From Streptomyces sp. cg36 (GTDB taxonomy: Bacteria > Actinomycetota > Actinomycetes > Streptomycetales > Streptomycetaceae), in NCBI RefSeq assembly GCF_041080675.1, contig NZ_CP163520.1, positions 5,022,001-5,086,000 of the forward strand: a stretch of DNA of 64,000 nucleotides, in the 5' to 3' direction. The notes below the pieces were generated by a model, which was not told the DNA's origin, did no database searches, and saw only the letters and a list, made by a program, of their open reading frames with translations. The position numbers and the translations under genes were made by a program. Each line of letters opens with the position of its first letter. The stretch's first letter is position 1. This document shows, one piece after another, positions 44,961 to 54,451 of this stretch.

Positions 44961-46388
44961 TCACGGGGCCGTCGGCAGCACCCCCGTCCGCGCCAGCTCC
45001 GCGTACCAGCGGGCGCTGGACTTCGGCGTACGGGCCTGCGTCCCGTAGTCCACGTACACCGCCCCGAACCGCTTGCCGTAGCCGTACGACCACTCGAAGT
45101 TGTCCAGCAGCGACCACAGGAAGTACCCGCGCACGTCCGCCCCGTCCGCCATCGCCCGGCGCACCGCCGCCAGATGGCCGTGCAGATAGCGGATCCGGTC
45201 GGGGTCGTGGACCGCGCCGTCGGGCCCCGGCTCGTCGTCGTACGCGGCGCCGTTCTCGGTGATCATCAGCGGCAGGCCCGGCACCTCCCGCGTATAGCGC
45301 AGCAGCAGGTCGTGCAGCCCGCTCGGATCGATCGACCAGTTCATCGCCGTCAGCTCACCCGGCGGCTGGTGGAACACCACCCCGTCCGCCCCCGGCCACG
45401 GCGGACAGACACTCGCCCCGTGCCCGTCCCGACGGCGTTCCCCCTGCTCAGGGCGGTGACCGGAGCCGTTGTCAGTGGCGGCGGATACAACTGAGGGTGC
45501 GTAGTAGTTGATCCCGAGGAAATCGAGGGGGTGCCCGATGACGCGCGGATCGCCGTCATGGACGAACGACCAGTCGGTCAGCCCCGCCGTGTCCCGCAGC
45601 AGATCGGCGTCGTACGCCCCCTTGAACAGGGGCCCGGTGAACACCCGGTTGGCCAGCGCGTCGATGCGCCGGGCGGCGTCCACATCGGCGGGCGCCTGGC
45701 TGTACGGCCTGATCGCACTGGGATTGAGGCTGATCCCCAGCTGGGCCCCGCCCGGCAGCGCGCCGCGCAGCGCCGCCGCCGCCAGGCCGTGGCCCAGGTT
45801 GAGGTGGTGCGCGGCCCGCAGCGCGGCCACCGGATCGGTGCGCCCGGGCGCGTGCACCCCGGAGGCGTACCCGAGGAACGCGCTGCACCAGGGCTCGTTG
45901 AGGGTGGTCCACATATCCACCCGGTCGCCGAGCGCCTCGGCGACGATCAGCGCGTAGTCGGCGAACCGGTGGGCGGTGTCCCGCTCCGGCCAGCCGCCCG
46001 CCGACTCCAGCTCCTGGGGCAGGTCCCAGTGGTAGAGCGTGAGGGAGGGCCGGATGCCCCGCTCCAGGAGCCCGTCGACCAGGGCCCGGTAGAAGTCGAG
46101 CCCGCGCTGGACGGCGGGGCCGCGCCCGGTGGGCTGCACCCGTGGCCAGGACACCGAGAAGCGGTAGGCGTTGAGCCGCAGTTCGGACATCAGGGCGAGG
46201 TCCTCGCGCCAGCGGTGGAAGTGGTCGACGGCGGTGTCCCCGCTGTCCCCGCCGGCCACCTTGCCGGGCGTACGGCAGAAGGTGTCCCAGATGGAGGGGG
46301 TACGGCCGCCCTCGTCGACGGCCCCCTCGATCTGGTACGCGGAAGTGGCCGCGCCCCACAGGAAGCCGGGCGGGAAGGTCTCTGACAT
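44961..46388 (-). CDS. bglC: GH1 beta-glucosidase BglC
   Basis: A 475-residue intracellular family 1 glycosidase (no signal peptide). The acid/base Glu lies in TLNEPW and the nucleophile Glu in ITENGA; the N-terminal [19 protein letters not shown] is a family signature. It hydrolyses cellobiose and cello-oligosaccharides to glucose. It is the last gene of the ceb locus. A CebR box immediately upstream overlaps its start/ribosome site, and a strong G/C hairpin separates it from cebG, so it is probably transcribed both on its own and by read-through. The ATG at 46388 gives the canonical N terminus. Confidence 0.93.
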   Translation of the reverse strand: MSETFPPGFLWGAATSAYQIEGAVDEGGRTPSIWDTFCRTPGKVAGGDSGDTAVDHFHRWREDLALMSELRLNAYRFSVSWPRVQPTGRGPAVQRGLDFYRALVDGLLERGIRPSLTLYHWDLPQELESAGGWPERDTAHRFADYALIVAEALGDRVDMWTTLNEPWCSAFLGYASGVHAPGRTDPVAALRAAHHLNLGHGLAAAALRGALPGGAQLGISLNPSAIRPYSQAPADVDAARRIDALANRVFTGPLFKGAYDADLLRDTAGLTDWSFVHDGDPRVIGHPLDFLGINYYAPSVVSAATDNGSGHRPEQGERRRDGHGASVCPPWPGADGVVFHQPPGELTAMNWSIDPSGLHDLLLRYTREVPGLPLMITENGAAYDDEPGPDGAVHDPDRIRYLHGHLAAVRRAMADGADVRGYFLWSLLDNFEWSYGYGKRFGAVYVDYGTQARTPKSSARWYAELARTGVLPTAP

Positions 46389-46401
46389 GGAAGCGCTCCC
46401 A
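46388..46401. promoter_or_regulatory. CebR box upstream of bglC
   Basis: TGGAAGCGCTCCCA matches the CebR operator TGGGAGCGCTCCCA at 13 of 14 positions. On the minus strand its GGGAGC provides the ribosome-binding purines and its last base is the first of the start codon, so repressor binding would sit right at the translation start. Confidence 0.88.
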
Positions 46402-46432
46402 TCGAGAGGGGTGTGGTAAGGGGGCGGAGGGA

Positions 46433-46492
46433 GTGGGCGGGGGTGGGGTGGGGGAGGGGGAGGGGGCCCCACCCCACCCCACCCCCGCTCAC
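46433..46492 (-). terminator. Long G/C hairpin between cebG and bglC
   Basis: GTGGGCGGGGGTGGGGTGGGG pairs with CCCCACCCCACCCC..CCGCTCAC over about 20 bp with a G-rich loop. It covers the cebG stop codon and could attenuate transcription into bglC. The G-runs could also form a G-quadruplex. Confidence 0.6.
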
Positions 46493-47433
46493 CCCTTCAC
46501 CGCCCCCTGCATGATCCCGCCCACGATGTGCCGCCCGAACAGGACGAACACCAGCAGCAGGGGCAGGGTGGCCAGCAGGGCGCCGGCCATGATGACCGAC
46601 TGGTCGGGGATGTAGCCGCGGCCGAGTCCGGTGAGGGCCACCTGGACGGTGGGGTGGCCGTTCTGGGTGAGCGCGATGATCGGCCAGAAGAAGTCGTTCC
46701 AGGCCATGACGAAGGTGAGCATCCCGAGGACGGCCATCGCGGGGCGGGCGGCGGGGAACACCACGTGCCACACCACCCGCCAGCTGCTCGCGCCGTCCAC
46801 CCGGGCGGCTTCGACGAGTTCGGTGGGCAGCGCCTCCACGAGGTACTGCCGCATGAAGAACACGCCGAACGCGCTGACCAGGGTCGGCAGGATGACCGCC
46901 TGGAGCTGGTCGGTCCAGGACAGCTCGGCGACCACCATGTAGAGCGGGACGACGCTGAGCTGGGGCGGGATCGTCATCGTGCCGATGACCAGCAGGAGCA
47001 GGACGTTCTTGAAGCGGAAGCGCAGCTTGGCGAAGGCGAATCCGGCGAGGGTGGAGAAGAAGACCGTGCCCAGCGCGATCGTCCCGGCCACGATCGTGGT
47101 GTTGAGCAGGGCCTCGCCCATGTTGGCGTCGGTCCAGGCGATCTTGAGGTTCTTGAAGAGGTTCCCGCCGAACCAGAAGGGCGGCGGGGTCCGGGCGAGC
47201 CGGCTGTTGCTGCGGGAGGCGGCGACGGCCGTCCACACCAGGGGGAAGAGCGAGCCGACGGTGAAGAGCGTGAGGACGGTGTACGTGACGGCGCCGCCGT
47301 GCAGTTGGCGCCCGGCCCGGGTCTTCGGGCGGTGGGCGGCCCGGGGCTCCGGTCGGCCGGCGGCCCGGCTCTTGGGGCCCGCGCCGACGCGGGAGTCCGG
47401 GCGGCCGGTGGTGTGGGCGTCGATGGGGGTCAC
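46489..47433 (-). CDS. cebG: Cellobiose/cellotriose ABC transporter permease CebG
   Basis: A 314-residue MalG-type permease: basic, Arg/Pro-rich cytoplasmic N terminus of about 45 residues, then six helices; the EAA motif is seen in [23 protein letters not shown]. With CebF it forms the channel for cello-oligosaccharides bound by CebE. The GTG start overlaps the cebF stop (GTGA), and the stop codon lies inside the downstream hairpin. The ATPase is not encoded here; in Streptomyces the shared MsiK energises this system. Confidence 0.9.
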   Translation of the reverse strand: MTPIDAHTTGRPDSRVGAGPKSRAAGRPEPRAAHRPKTRAGRQLHGGAVTYTVLTLFTVGSLFPLVWTAVAASRSNSRLARTPPPFWFGGNLFKNLKIAWTDANMGEALLNTTIVAGTIALGTVFFSTLAGFAFAKLRFRFKNVLLLLVIGTMTIPPQLSVVPLYMVVAELSWTDQLQAVILPTLVSAFGVFFMRQYLVEALPTELVEAARVDGASSWRVVWHVVFPAARPAMAVLGMLTFVMAWNDFFWPIIALTQNGHPTVQVALTGLGRGYIPDQSVIMAGALLATLPLLLVFVLFGRHIVGGIMQGAVKG

Positions 47434-48434
47434 CCGGTCGTCCCCTTCCGCAGGGTGCGTGAGACAAGCCAGTTGGCGGCGCCGATCAGGAGCAGCAGCA
47501 GGAACATCGCCCAGGCGATCGCGGAGGCCCGGCCGAGGTGGAGGTTCACCCAGCCCTGCTCGTACAGGTACAGCCCGAGCGTCTGGAACTGGTGGTCGGA
47601 GCCGCCGGTGGCCCCGGCGCTCCCGTTGAACAGCAGGGGTTCGCCGAACAGCTGGGTGGCGCCGATCGTCGAGACGACGCAGGTGAACAGGATGGTCGGG
47701 CGCAGCGAGGGCACGGTGACGTGCCGGAACTGCCGCAGCCGGGAGGCGCCGTCGAGCGCCGCCGATTCGTAGAGGTCGTCGGGGATCGCCTGCATCGCGG
47801 CCAGGTAGATCAGTGCGTTGTAGCCGGTCCAGCGCCAGATGACGATGGTGGAGACGGCGAGCTGCGAGGTCCAGGTGCCGTTCTGCCAGTCGACCGGGCC
47901 CCATCCTGCCTGGCCGAGCGCCCAGTTGACCATGCCGTAGTCGCGTCCGTAGAGGAGGGTGAAGACGAGGGTGGCGGCGGCGACGCTGGTGGCGTACGGG
48001 GTGAGGACGGCGACCCGGAAGAAGGTGGAGCCGCGCAGTCTGAAGTGGAGCAGATGGGCGACGCCGAGGGCGATCAGGAGCTGGGGGACGGTGGAGAGGA
48101 GGCCGATGGTGAAGGTGTTGCGGAGCGCGTTCCAGAAGAACTCGTCGGAGAGCAGCCGGGAGTAGTTGCGCAGCCCGACCCAGTGCATGTCGTTGGGCGC
48201 GGTGAGCTCGACCTGGTGCAGGGAGGCCCAGCCGGTGTAGAGGAGCGGGAAGAGCCCGAAGGCGGCGAAGAACAGGAAGAAGGGCGCGACCAGGGCGTAC
48301 GGGCTCCAGCGGACATCGCGCCGGTACCGGCGGCTGCGCCGTTCCCGCCACCGGGCGTCGGCCGTGGGTGGCCGTCCGGCGTCGGCCGTGGGCGCTTCGC
48401 GGGGTCCGCGCTCCCGTGTGGCCCGGCCGTTCAC
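47430..48434 (-). CDS. cebF: Cellobiose/cellotriose ABC transporter permease CebF
   Basis: A 334-residue MalF-type permease with an Arg-rich cytoplasmic start and six helices; EAA loop DDLYESAALDGASRLRQFRHVTVP. Begins with GTG overlapping the cebE stop (GTGA), so binding protein and permease are translationally coupled. Substrate assigned from the neighbouring bglC and CebR boxes. Confidence 0.9.
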   Translation of the reverse strand: MNGRATRERGPREAPTADAGRPPTADARWRERRSRRYRRDVRWSPYALVAPFFLFFAAFGLFPLLYTGWASLHQVELTAPNDMHWVGLRNYSRLLSDEFFWNALRNTFTIGLLSTVPQLLIALGVAHLLHFRLRGSTFFRVAVLTPYATSVAAATLVFTLLYGRDYGMVNWALGQAGWGPVDWQNGTWTSQLAVSTIVIWRWTGYNALIYLAAMQAIPDDLYESAALDGASRLRQFRHVTVPSLRPTILFTCVVSTIGATQLFGEPLLFNGSAGATGGSDHQFQTLGLYLYEQGWVNLHLGRASAIAWAMFLLLLLIGAANWLVSRTLRKGTTG

Positions 48435-49768
48435 TGGTCCAGCGCGTTGTCGATGGCCTTGGTCGCCGCCGTCCAGGCGTCCTCGGGGGACGTGCCCTTC
48501 TGGTCGATCTGGAGCATGCCGACGTCGGCGAGGTTCTGGGCGATGACCAGGTCCTTCGGGCCGAGGATCTGGACGGGTGTGCCCTCGGCGGCCCTGGCGA
48601 AGATCTGGCCGATGGGCGCGCCGCCGAAGTAGTCGTGCCTGGCCCCGGCGACCGACGGCAGCGTGTACGCGGCGCGGGCGCTGGGGAAGCTGCCGCGCTT
48701 CTCGAAGAGCGTCGCCTGCTGGGCGGGCGCGGTGAGCCAGGCGGCGAGCGCGGCGGCCTCGGCCCGGTGCTTGCCCGCCGAGGGGACGACGAGGAAGGAG
48801 CCGCCCCAGTTGGACGGCTTGGGGGCGGCGGCCACGTCCCACTTGCCGCGTCCGGCCGCGCCCGCCTTGTCCTGGATGTAGCCGAGCATCCAGGCGGGGC
48901 AGGAGACGGTGGCGAAGGTGCCGTTGGCGAACCCCTGGTCCCAACTGGGCTGGAACTGCTGGAGCTTGGCGGTCAGCCCATGGGTGGCGAACGCGGCGGC
49001 GGTGTCCCAGGCGTCCTTCACGCCCGGGCTGGTCTTGTAGACGGTCTTTCCGTCGGCGTCGTAGAACCGGGTCGCGCCGCTGCCCGTGATCGCGGCCATC
49101 ACTCCGGAGGCGGAGTCCACGAACGCGGTCCCCTTCGGCGCCTTCGCTTTGTAGCGGTCGCCCGCCGCCAGGTACCTGCGCCAGTCCCCGGCCCACAGCC
49201 GGCCCACCTCCTCGCGGTCGGTCGGCAGCCCGGCGGCGGCGAAGAGGTCCTTGCGGTAGCAGATGCCCTGCGGTCCGATGTCGGTGCCGAGCCCGACGGT
49301 CCTGCCGTCCCTGGTGGTGGCCTGCCCCCACTTCCAGGGCAGGAAGGCCGACTTGTCGACCCCCGCCGTCCTGCCCAGGTCCTCCAGGCGGCCCGCCTGG
49401 GTGGCGGTGACCTCGGCGATGTTGTTGACCTCCACGGCCTGTACGTCGGCGAGCCCGCTGCCGGAGGCCAGATGGGTGAGCAGCTGCGGATAGTAGTTCT
49501 CGTTGCGCTCGATCGAGGTCTGTTTGATCTCGATCTCCGGGTGGAGCCTGGTGTACGCGTCGTAGAGCCCGGCCTCCTTCAGTCCGAAGGCGCCGAAGAC
49601 GCCGACCGTGAGCGTGGTGCGGGCCCCGCCGCCCCCGCCGCCGGACGAGCCGCCGGCCGGGCCCCCGTCGTCGCCGTCGTCGGCGCACCCGGCGAGCAGT
49701 GCGGCGCCGAGCGCGGCGACGGCGGCGAGGGCCGCGAGGCGCCGGGGCGTACGTGTTCGTCTGCGCAT
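48431..49768 (-). CDS. cebE: Cello-oligosaccharide-binding lipoprotein CebE
   Basis: A 445-residue family 1 solute-binding protein with a basic lipoprotein signal and lipobox ending at Cys28 (LLAGC). A Gly/Ser linker follows, then the SBP_bac_1 fold (TLTVGVFGAFGLKEAGLYDAY, then NWGGSFLVVPSAG). It captures cellobiose and cellotriose outside the membrane for CebFG. The ATG follows GGAGGA. First gene of the cebEFG operon, transcribed divergently from cebR with a perfect CebR box in between. Confidence 0.92.
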   Translation of the reverse strand: MRRRTRTPRRLAALAAVAALGAALLAGCADDGDDGGPAGGSSGGGGGGARTTLTVGVFGAFGLKEAGLYDAYTRLHPEIEIKQTSIERNENYYPQLLTHLASGSGLADVQAVEVNNIAEVTATQAGRLEDLGRTAGVDKSAFLPWKWGQATTRDGRTVGLGTDIGPQGICYRKDLFAAAGLPTDREEVGRLWAGDWRRYLAAGDRYKAKAPKGTAFVDSASGVMAAITGSGATRFYDADGKTVYKTSPGVKDAWDTAAAFATHGLTAKLQQFQPSWDQGFANGTFATVSCPAWMLGYIQDKAGAAGRGKWDVAAAPKPSNWGGSFLVVPSAGKHRAEAAALAAWLTAPAQQATLFEKRGSFPSARAAYTLPSVAGARHDYFGGAPIGQIFARAAEGTPVQILGPKDLVIAQNLADVGMLQIDQKGTSPEDAWTAATKAIDNALDQ

Positions 49769-49869
49769 GGTGTCCTCCAACAGTCGTTTGGTACGCGGTG
49801 GTTGACGGTCCATCAGTCCGTGCGCCCATCGTTGCGGGAAGGTACGGACCTTGCATGCGGCCCGGGGTT

Positions 49870-49883
49870 TGGGAGCGCTCCCA
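49870..49883. promoter_or_regulatory. CebR box between cebE and cebR
   Basis: A perfect palindromic TGGGAGCGCTCCCA, about 100 bp upstream of cebE and 130 bp upstream of cebR, able to control both directions. Confidence 0.93.
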
Positions 49884-50014
49884 GGCGTGATGTGTTGAAG
49901 GGTGGCGACTGGCCGAGAGGGTGTCAAGGGAGCGTGCGGACGGAGTCGACATCGATGTCCTGCTGTTAGTTTTCACCCCAGTTCCGCGAAGTTCGGCGAG
50001 ACGGGGAGGCAGGC

Positions 50015-51055
50015 ATGACAGCAGCGCGCACGGTCCGGGGCCGTGGGGCGGGGCGGCCCACCCTTGAAGAGGTGGCGGCGCGCGCCGGTGTCGGCCGGGG
50101 CACGGTGTCGCGGGTGATCAACGGCTCGCCCCGGGTGAGCGACCGTACGCGCGCGGCGGTGGAGGCGGCGGTGGCCGAGCTCGGCTATGTGCCCAACCGC
50201 GCGGCCCGCGCCCTGGCCGCCAACCGTACGGACGCGATCGCCCTGGTCGTCCCCGAGACCCAGACCCGCTTCTTCGCCGAGCCGTACTTCTCGGAGGTCG
50301 TGCGGGGGGTGGGCCAGGCGCTGGCCGAGACGGAGATGCAGCTGCTGCTGACCCTGGTCGGCAGCGACCGCGAGCGCCGCCGCCTCGCCCAGTACCTCAC
50401 CGGCCACCGCGTGGACGGCGTCCTGCTGGTCGGGGTGCACGCCGACGACCCGCTGCCCGAGCTCCTCGAACAGCTCGACATGCCGGTGGTGATCAGCGGC
50501 CCCCGCTCCGAGGACGAGCCGCTGGCCTCGGTCGACTCCGACAACTTCGAGGGGGCGCGCGGGGCGGTGGCCCATCTGGTGGCGCGCGGCCGGCGGTCCA
50601 TAGCCACCATCACGGGCCCGCTGGACGTGTACGGCGCCCGCCGCCGTCTGGACGGCTACCGGGCCGCCGTCGCCGAGGCCGGACTGCCCGCCGGGCCGCA
50701 CCTCATATCCCCGGCGGACTTCACCGAGGACGGCGGGCGCCGGGCGATGGCGGACCTCCTGGACCGGGCCCCCGGGGTCGACGCGGTCTTCGCCGCCTCG
50801 GACGTGATGGCGGCGGGCGCCCGCCAGCTGCTGCGCGAGCGCGGCCACCGGGTCCCCGAGGACATCGCCCTGGTGGGCTTCGACGACTCGGCCATAGCCC
50901 GCCACATGGACCCCCCACTGACCAGCGTGCGCCAGCCGATCGAAGAGATGGGCCGCACGATGGCGCAACTGCTCCTGACCCAGATCTCCGCCCGCGAACC
51001 GTCCCGGGCGAGACTGGTGCTGCCTACGGAACTGGTGATCCGTTCGTCCACGTGA
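50015..51055 (+). CDS. cebR: LacI-family repressor CebR
   Basis: A 346-residue LacI-type repressor: HTH at about 15-42 (PTLEEVAARAGVGRGTVSRVING) with hinge helix (NRAARALAANRTD), then a periplasmic-binding-like effector domain (about 72-340; SVDSDNFEGARGAVAHL, then DAVFAASDVMAAGARQLL). In Streptomyces CebR binds TGGGAGCGCTCCCA and is released by cello-oligosaccharides. The two boxes in this locus and the divergent cebE gene support this identity. Confidence 0.93.
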   Translation: MTAARTVRGRGAGRPTLEEVAARAGVGRGTVSRVINGSPRVSDRTRAAVEAAVAELGYVPNRAARALAANRTDAIALVVPETQTRFFAEPYFSEVVRGVGQALAETEMQLLLTLVGSDRERRRLAQYLTGHRVDGVLLVGVHADDPLPELLEQLDMPVVISGPRSEDEPLASVDSDNFEGARGAVAHLVARGRRSIATITGPLDVYGARRRLDGYRAAVAEAGLPAGPHLISPADFTEDGGRRAMADLLDRAPGVDAVFAASDVMAAGARQLLRERGHRVPEDIALVGFDDSAIARHMDPPLTSVRQPIEEMGRTMAQLLLTQISAREPSRARLVLPTELVIRSST

Positions 51056-51067
51056 GGGCGGTGGGTT

Positions 51068-51637
51068 TCACGTGCGCGGGTCGTGGGGCCGTCGCCCCGG
51101 GGGCGCGGTCGGCATCGACGGTACCCGCGCCCTGAACTCCTCGTACCGGGCCGCGTAGTGCCATGCCGCGTCCCGGGCCCGGCAGGCGGCCGGCACCCGG
51201 TGCGGGTCGGTGGTCAGCTCCAAGCGGCGTGCGGCGTCGTCCCAGTCGAAGGTGGCCAGGACACTGGAGTCGAACAGCCAGAAGTCGAAGTCGGGGAGTC
51301 CGATCTCCTGGGCCCGTGAGCGGAACAGGAACCGGATGTCCTCGCCCGCGGCGAGGTTGTCCGGGGTCGTGGCGAGCAGGTACCGCTGGTTGTGGGTGGC
51401 CGGCTCGTCGACCAGACGAACGCGCTCCATCCGCTTGCCCGACGCGGTCTGCCGGCGGGCGTTGACGAACCAGGGTCCGTCGTCACGCGGTGGGGCCACT
51501 CCGGCGAGGAAGCGCCGGTACTCCTCGGTCCCCTGGTCGGCGGCGTAGGCGCGCCGGGTCTCCAGACGCCAGGCGGTGTGCTCGAAGGCGTCGCGGAAGA
51601 ACCCGGTGATCCGGTGGGCGGGCACGGCGTCGTCCAC
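51068..51637 (-). CDS. DUF6879-like hypothetical protein
   Basis: A 189-residue protein (FFRDAFEHTAWRLETRRAY at the start, TPDNLAAGEDIRFL and DFDFWLFDSSVLATFDWDD in the middle) like the DUF6879 proteins often found next to small DUF397-type or XRE genes in Streptomyces. Function unknown. It is started by a GTG with a single base between it and the stop of the upstream 69-residue gene, so both are coupled. No HTH gene accompanies it here, unlike many clusters of the kind. Confidence 0.75.
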   Translation of the reverse strand: MDDAVPAHRITGFFRDAFEHTAWRLETRRAYAADQGTEEYRRFLAGVAPPRDDGPWFVNARRQTASGKRMERVRLVDEPATHNQRYLLATTPDNLAAGEDIRFLFRSRAQEIGLPDFDFWLFDSSVLATFDWDDAARRLELTTDPHRVPAACRARDAAWHYAARYEEFRARVPSMPTAPPGRRPHDPRT

Positions 51638-51638
51638 G

Positions 51639-51848
51639 TCACTCCTTCGGCGCGAAGTTGATCAGCAGGGCGCGGTCGACGACGACGAGGGACTCCCCGT
51701 CGAGGACGTTCCTCATCTGGGCGAGGGTGGCGGGGTCGGTCACCGTGTGGCCCTGTACGAGGATCTCGCCGCTGTCGATGTCCTCGTACAAGGTGGGGCA
51801 CTCACCGCTCTTACTGTTGGTGCCGAGCATGCGGAGCCTGCGGGGCAT
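51639..51848 (-). CDS. Small hypothetical protein paired with a DUF6879-like gene
   Basis: A 69-residue protein (SGECPTLYEDIDSGEILVQGHTV, then NVLDGESLVVVDRALLINF), from an ATG preceded by GGAGG. Short beta-rich proteins of this look precede DUF6879-like genes in actinomycetes; I do not know a function. The stop is one base before the GTG of the partner. Confidence 0.7.
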   Translation of the reverse strand: MPRRLRMLGTNSKSGECPTLYEDIDSGEILVQGHTVTDPATLAQMRNVLDGESLVVVDRALLINFAPKE

Positions 51849-51960
51849 GGCTTCCTCCCAGTGGGTGCCGGTACGGCCGGGCCGAAGGTAGCCAGGGGAT
51901 CGAGAAACACGCAACGAGGTCGCACGCCCCGGCGGGTCCCAGCCCCCGCCCACCAACGAG

Positions 51961-51994
51961 GAAACCCCGGCCCGCCGAAGCGGACCGGGGTTTC
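51961..51994 (-). terminator. Terminator of tRNA-His
   Basis: GAAACCCCGG / CCGGGGTTTC, 10 bp, with a partly paired internal loop, 9 bp past the tRNA 3' end on the minus strand. Confidence 0.7.
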
Positions 51995-52002
51995 CCGATC
52001 AG

Positions 52003-52076
52003 GGTGAGTAACGGGACTCGAACCCGCGACATCCTGGACCACAACCAGGTGCTCTACCAGCTGAGCTATACCCACC
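52003..52076 (-). tRNA. tRNA-His (anticodon GTG)
   Basis: Cloverleaf on the minus strand: G-1, acceptor GTGGGTA/TACTCAC, D-arm TAGCTCAGCTGG, anticodon loop TTGTGGT (GTG), T-arm CGGGTTCGAGTCCCG, and C73 facing G-1, the identity pair of tRNA-His. No encoded CCA. Confidence 0.95.
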
Positions 52077-52151
52077 ATGCATGACCGGACTGTTGTGGTC
52101 TTGGAAAGTCCCTGGGGGCTTTCCTACCGGCCGAGAAAAAGTGTACAGGGT

Positions 52152-52193
52152 CCGGGAGGGTGCTCGCGCACATGTTTCGCGGCACCCTCCCGG
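52152..52193 (-). terminator. Hairpin terminator after ornA
   Basis: CCGGGAGGGTG / CACCCTCCCGG, 11-bp perfect stem, 28 bp downstream of the oligoribonuclease stop. Confidence 0.7.
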
Positions 52194-52220
52194 GGTGGCC
52201 CCGTGGTGGCCCCGGAGGGG

Positions 52221-52823
52221 TTACTCCGCAGGCAGGACGTGCTTGGCGGCGATCGTCTTCGCCGTGTCCGAGTCAGGGCCCGGCTGGGGTACGAAGATCG
52301 CCTCGCGGTAGTAGCGGAGCTCCGCGATGGATTCGCGGATGTCCGCCAGCGCGCGGTGGTTGCCGTTCTTGTCCGGGCTGTTGAAGTAGGCCCTCGGGTA
52401 CCAGCGGCGGGCGAGCTCCTTCACCGAGGAGACGTCCACGATCCGGTAGTGGAGGTACTCCTCCAGGGTCGCCATGTCACGCAGGAGGAAGCCGCGGTCG
52501 GTACCGACCGAGTTTCCGCACAGCGGGGCCTTGCCCGGCTCCTTCACGTGCTCGCGCACGTACGCCAGGACCTGCTCCTCGGCGTCGGCCAGCGTGGTGC
52601 CGCCGGCCAGCTCGTCGAGGAGCCCGGAGGCGGTGTGCATGGCGCGCACCACCTCCGGCATGGTCTCCAGCGCGGCGTCCGGGGGACGGATCACGATGTC
52701 CACCCCTTCACCGAGCACGTTCAGCTCCGAGTCGGTGACCAGTGCGGCCACCTCGATAAGTGCGTCGTCCGCCAGCGAGAGCCCGGTCATCTCGCAGTCG
52801 ATCCACACCATGCGGTCGTTCAT
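52221..52823 (-). CDS. orn: Oligoribonuclease
   Basis: A 200-residue DEDDh 3'-5' exoribonuclease: [11 protein letters not shown] (Asp9, Glu11), the middle Asp in [11 protein letters not shown], and NHRALADI with the catalytic His and last Asp. It degrades short oligoribonucleotides to mononucleotides, including pGpG from c-di-GMP breakdown, and in Streptomyces (ornA) affects growth and development. It starts 5 bp downstream of adpA, the order known from other species, so read-through from the adpA promoter is likely. Confidence 0.95.
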   Translation of the reverse strand: MNDRMVWIDCEMTGLSLADDALIEVAALVTDSELNVLGEGVDIVIRPPDAALETMPEVVRAMHTASGLLDELAGGTTLADAEEQVLAYVREHVKEPGKAPLCGNSVGTDRGFLLRDMATLEEYLHYRIVDVSSVKELARRWYPRAYFNSPDKNGNHRALADIRESIAELRYYREAIFVPQPGPDSDTAKTIAAKHVLPAE

Positions 52824-52828
52824 GCGCC

Positions 52829-54064
52829 TCAGCCTACGGGGCCGCTCCGCTGCCCCGGCAGACTCGGACGCATGTAACCGGTGGCGTACATCTCCGAGAC
52901 GGATTTGCCCGGATGGTCCGGCGGCATCGCGTGCGCGATCGCCGCAGGTCCCATCAGCGCGCTCGCCGCCGCCGTGCGCCGGGCCTGTGGCAGGGCCTGC
53001 GGCGGCACGGTCTCCAGGGGCGGCGGGCCCCCGGAGGGCTCCGCCTGCGGCCGGCGCGCCCGGTACGCCGCCCGGTAGGACGCCGGGGACGAGCCGAGCT
53101 GGCGGCGGAAGTGCCCGCGCAGCGCGACCGGTGAGCGGAAGCCGCAGCGGCCCGCGACCTCGTCGACCGAGTAGTCCGACGTCTCCAGGAGACGCTGGGC
53201 CTGGAGCACCCGCTGGGTGATCAGCCACTGGAGCGGGGCCGATCCGGTCAGCGAGCGGAACCGCCGGTCGAACGTACGGCGTGACATGTACGCGCGAGCG
53301 GCGAGCGTCTCCACGTCGAACTGCTCGTGGAGGTGCTCCAGCGCCCAGGACACGACCTCGGCCAGCGGGTCGGACCCGATCTCTTCCGGTAAAGACCTGT
53401 CGAGGTAGCGCTCCTGACCGCCGCTGCGCCGCGGCGGGACGACGAGCCGGCGCGCGAGGGCTCCGGCGGCGTCGCTGCCGTGGTCGGTCCGCACGATGTG
53501 CAGACACAGGTCGATCCCGGCCGCCGTGCCCGCCGACGTCAGGACGTCCCCGTCGTCGACGAACAGCTCCCGCGGGTCCACGTGGACCGACGGATAGCGC
53601 TTGGCGAGCGTGGGCGCGTACATCCAGTGCGTGGTCGCCGGGCGGCCGTCGAGCAGCCCGGCGGCGGCGAGGACGAACGCCCCGGTGCAGAGGCCGACGA
53701 TGCGGGCCCCTTCTTCGTGCGCCCGGCGCAGTGCGTCGAGCGCCGCCGCCGGTGGCGGCGAGGTGATGGACCGCCAGGCGGGCACCACCACGGTGCCTGC
53801 CCGGTTGATGGCCTCCAGCCCATAGGGCGCGGTCAGTTCGAGCCCGCCTGTGGTCCGCAGGGGGCCCTCCTCTCCGGCACAGACCAGCAGGCGGTAGCGG
53901 GGCACGCCCGCGTCCTGCCTGTCGATCCCGAACACGGAGAGCGGAATGGAGCTCTCGAAGATGGGGCCGCCACTGAACAGCAGTACGGCAACGACTTCCC
54001 GGCGTCGACGGCCGGCGAGCTTCCTTGTGGCCTCCGGTGATGCGGCAGCGGAGTCCTGGCTCAT
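52829..54064 (-). CDS. adpA: Developmental master regulator AdpA
   Basis: A 411-residue AraC/XylS-type regulator: DJ-1/PfpI-like dimerisation domain (about 24-195, with VGLCTGAF, Cys126) and an AraC HTH domain (about 240-325: [33 protein letters not shown], then [24 protein letters not shown]), then a Pro/Ala/Gly-rich tail. AdpA activates aerial growth and secondary metabolism. Leu225 (RSLPEE), between the domains, is a TTA codon at 53390-53392, the rare codon that ties AdpA to the bldA tRNA. Long upstream region with an inverted repeat. Length similar to S. coelicolor (398) and S. griseus (405) AdpA. Confidence 0.96.
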   Translation of the reverse strand: MSQDSAAASPEATRKLAGRRRREVVAVLLFSGGPIFESSIPLSVFGIDRQDAGVPRYRLLVCAGEEGPLRTTGGLELTAPYGLEAINRAGTVVVPAWRSITSPPPAAALDALRRAHEEGARIVGLCTGAFVLAAAGLLDGRPATTHWMYAPTLAKRYPSVHVDPRELFVDDGDVLTSAGTAAGIDLCLHIVRTDHGSDAAGALARRLVVPPRRSGGQERYLDRSLPEEIGSDPLAEVVSWALEHLHEQFDVETLAARAYMSRRTFDRRFRSLTGSAPLQWLITQRVLQAQRLLETSDYSVDEVAGRCGFRSPVALRGHFRRQLGSSPASYRAAYRARRPQAEPSGGPPPLETVPPQALPQARRTAAASALMGPAAIAHAMPPDHPGKSVSEMYATGYMRPSLPGQRSGPVG

Positions 54065-54451
54065 TCTGCTAAGCCCCCCTCGGTGTTCGCGGCTCCCCGT
54101 TCTTGTCGGGCTTGTCGCTCCTGCACTTTTCCCCTTGGTTTTGCACGAGTCCCCCAGCCTTCGATACGCATGATCGAATCTACTGCGTTCTGTGGCGTCG
54201 GCGTGACAAGTCCGGTACTCAGCGCTATGTCGACTTGGCAACTTGGCGCGAAGCATTCGATCACGAAGGGTTTCACTCACAGGGCCCGCTGGGAAGTGGG
54301 CGTCGCATGCATGGCCCGTACCCGTATGGCCGAAGCCGCCACCGCTGCCCGTTTTTCGCTGGTGACAAGGGGGTTGGCAGGCCATTTCGGACAGGGGGCG
54401 GGGGGGAGGGGAAGTTGGCTGAAAACATACGGGTCCGTGTGTGCGAACACG
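54065..54451. other. Long upstream region of adpA
   Basis: About 390 bp with no credible gene between the adpA start and the stop of the next minus-strand gene. adpA promoters in Streptomyces are long and bound by several regulators. Apart from the dyad at 54160 I see no clear named site. Confidence 0.5.
54160..54178. promoter_or_regulatory. Inverted repeat upstream of adpA
   Basis: TTCGAT-ACGCATG-ATCGAA: 6-bp perfect arms in an AT-richer patch about 96 bp upstream of the adpA start. It could be an operator; it does not clearly match the gamma-butyrolactone receptor or AdpA consensus known to me. Confidence 0.4.

Noticed and set aside
54061..54276. Small ORF upstream of adpA on the minus strand
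   Set aside because: No ribosome site, atypical codon use for Streptomyces, and it lies in the adpA control region.
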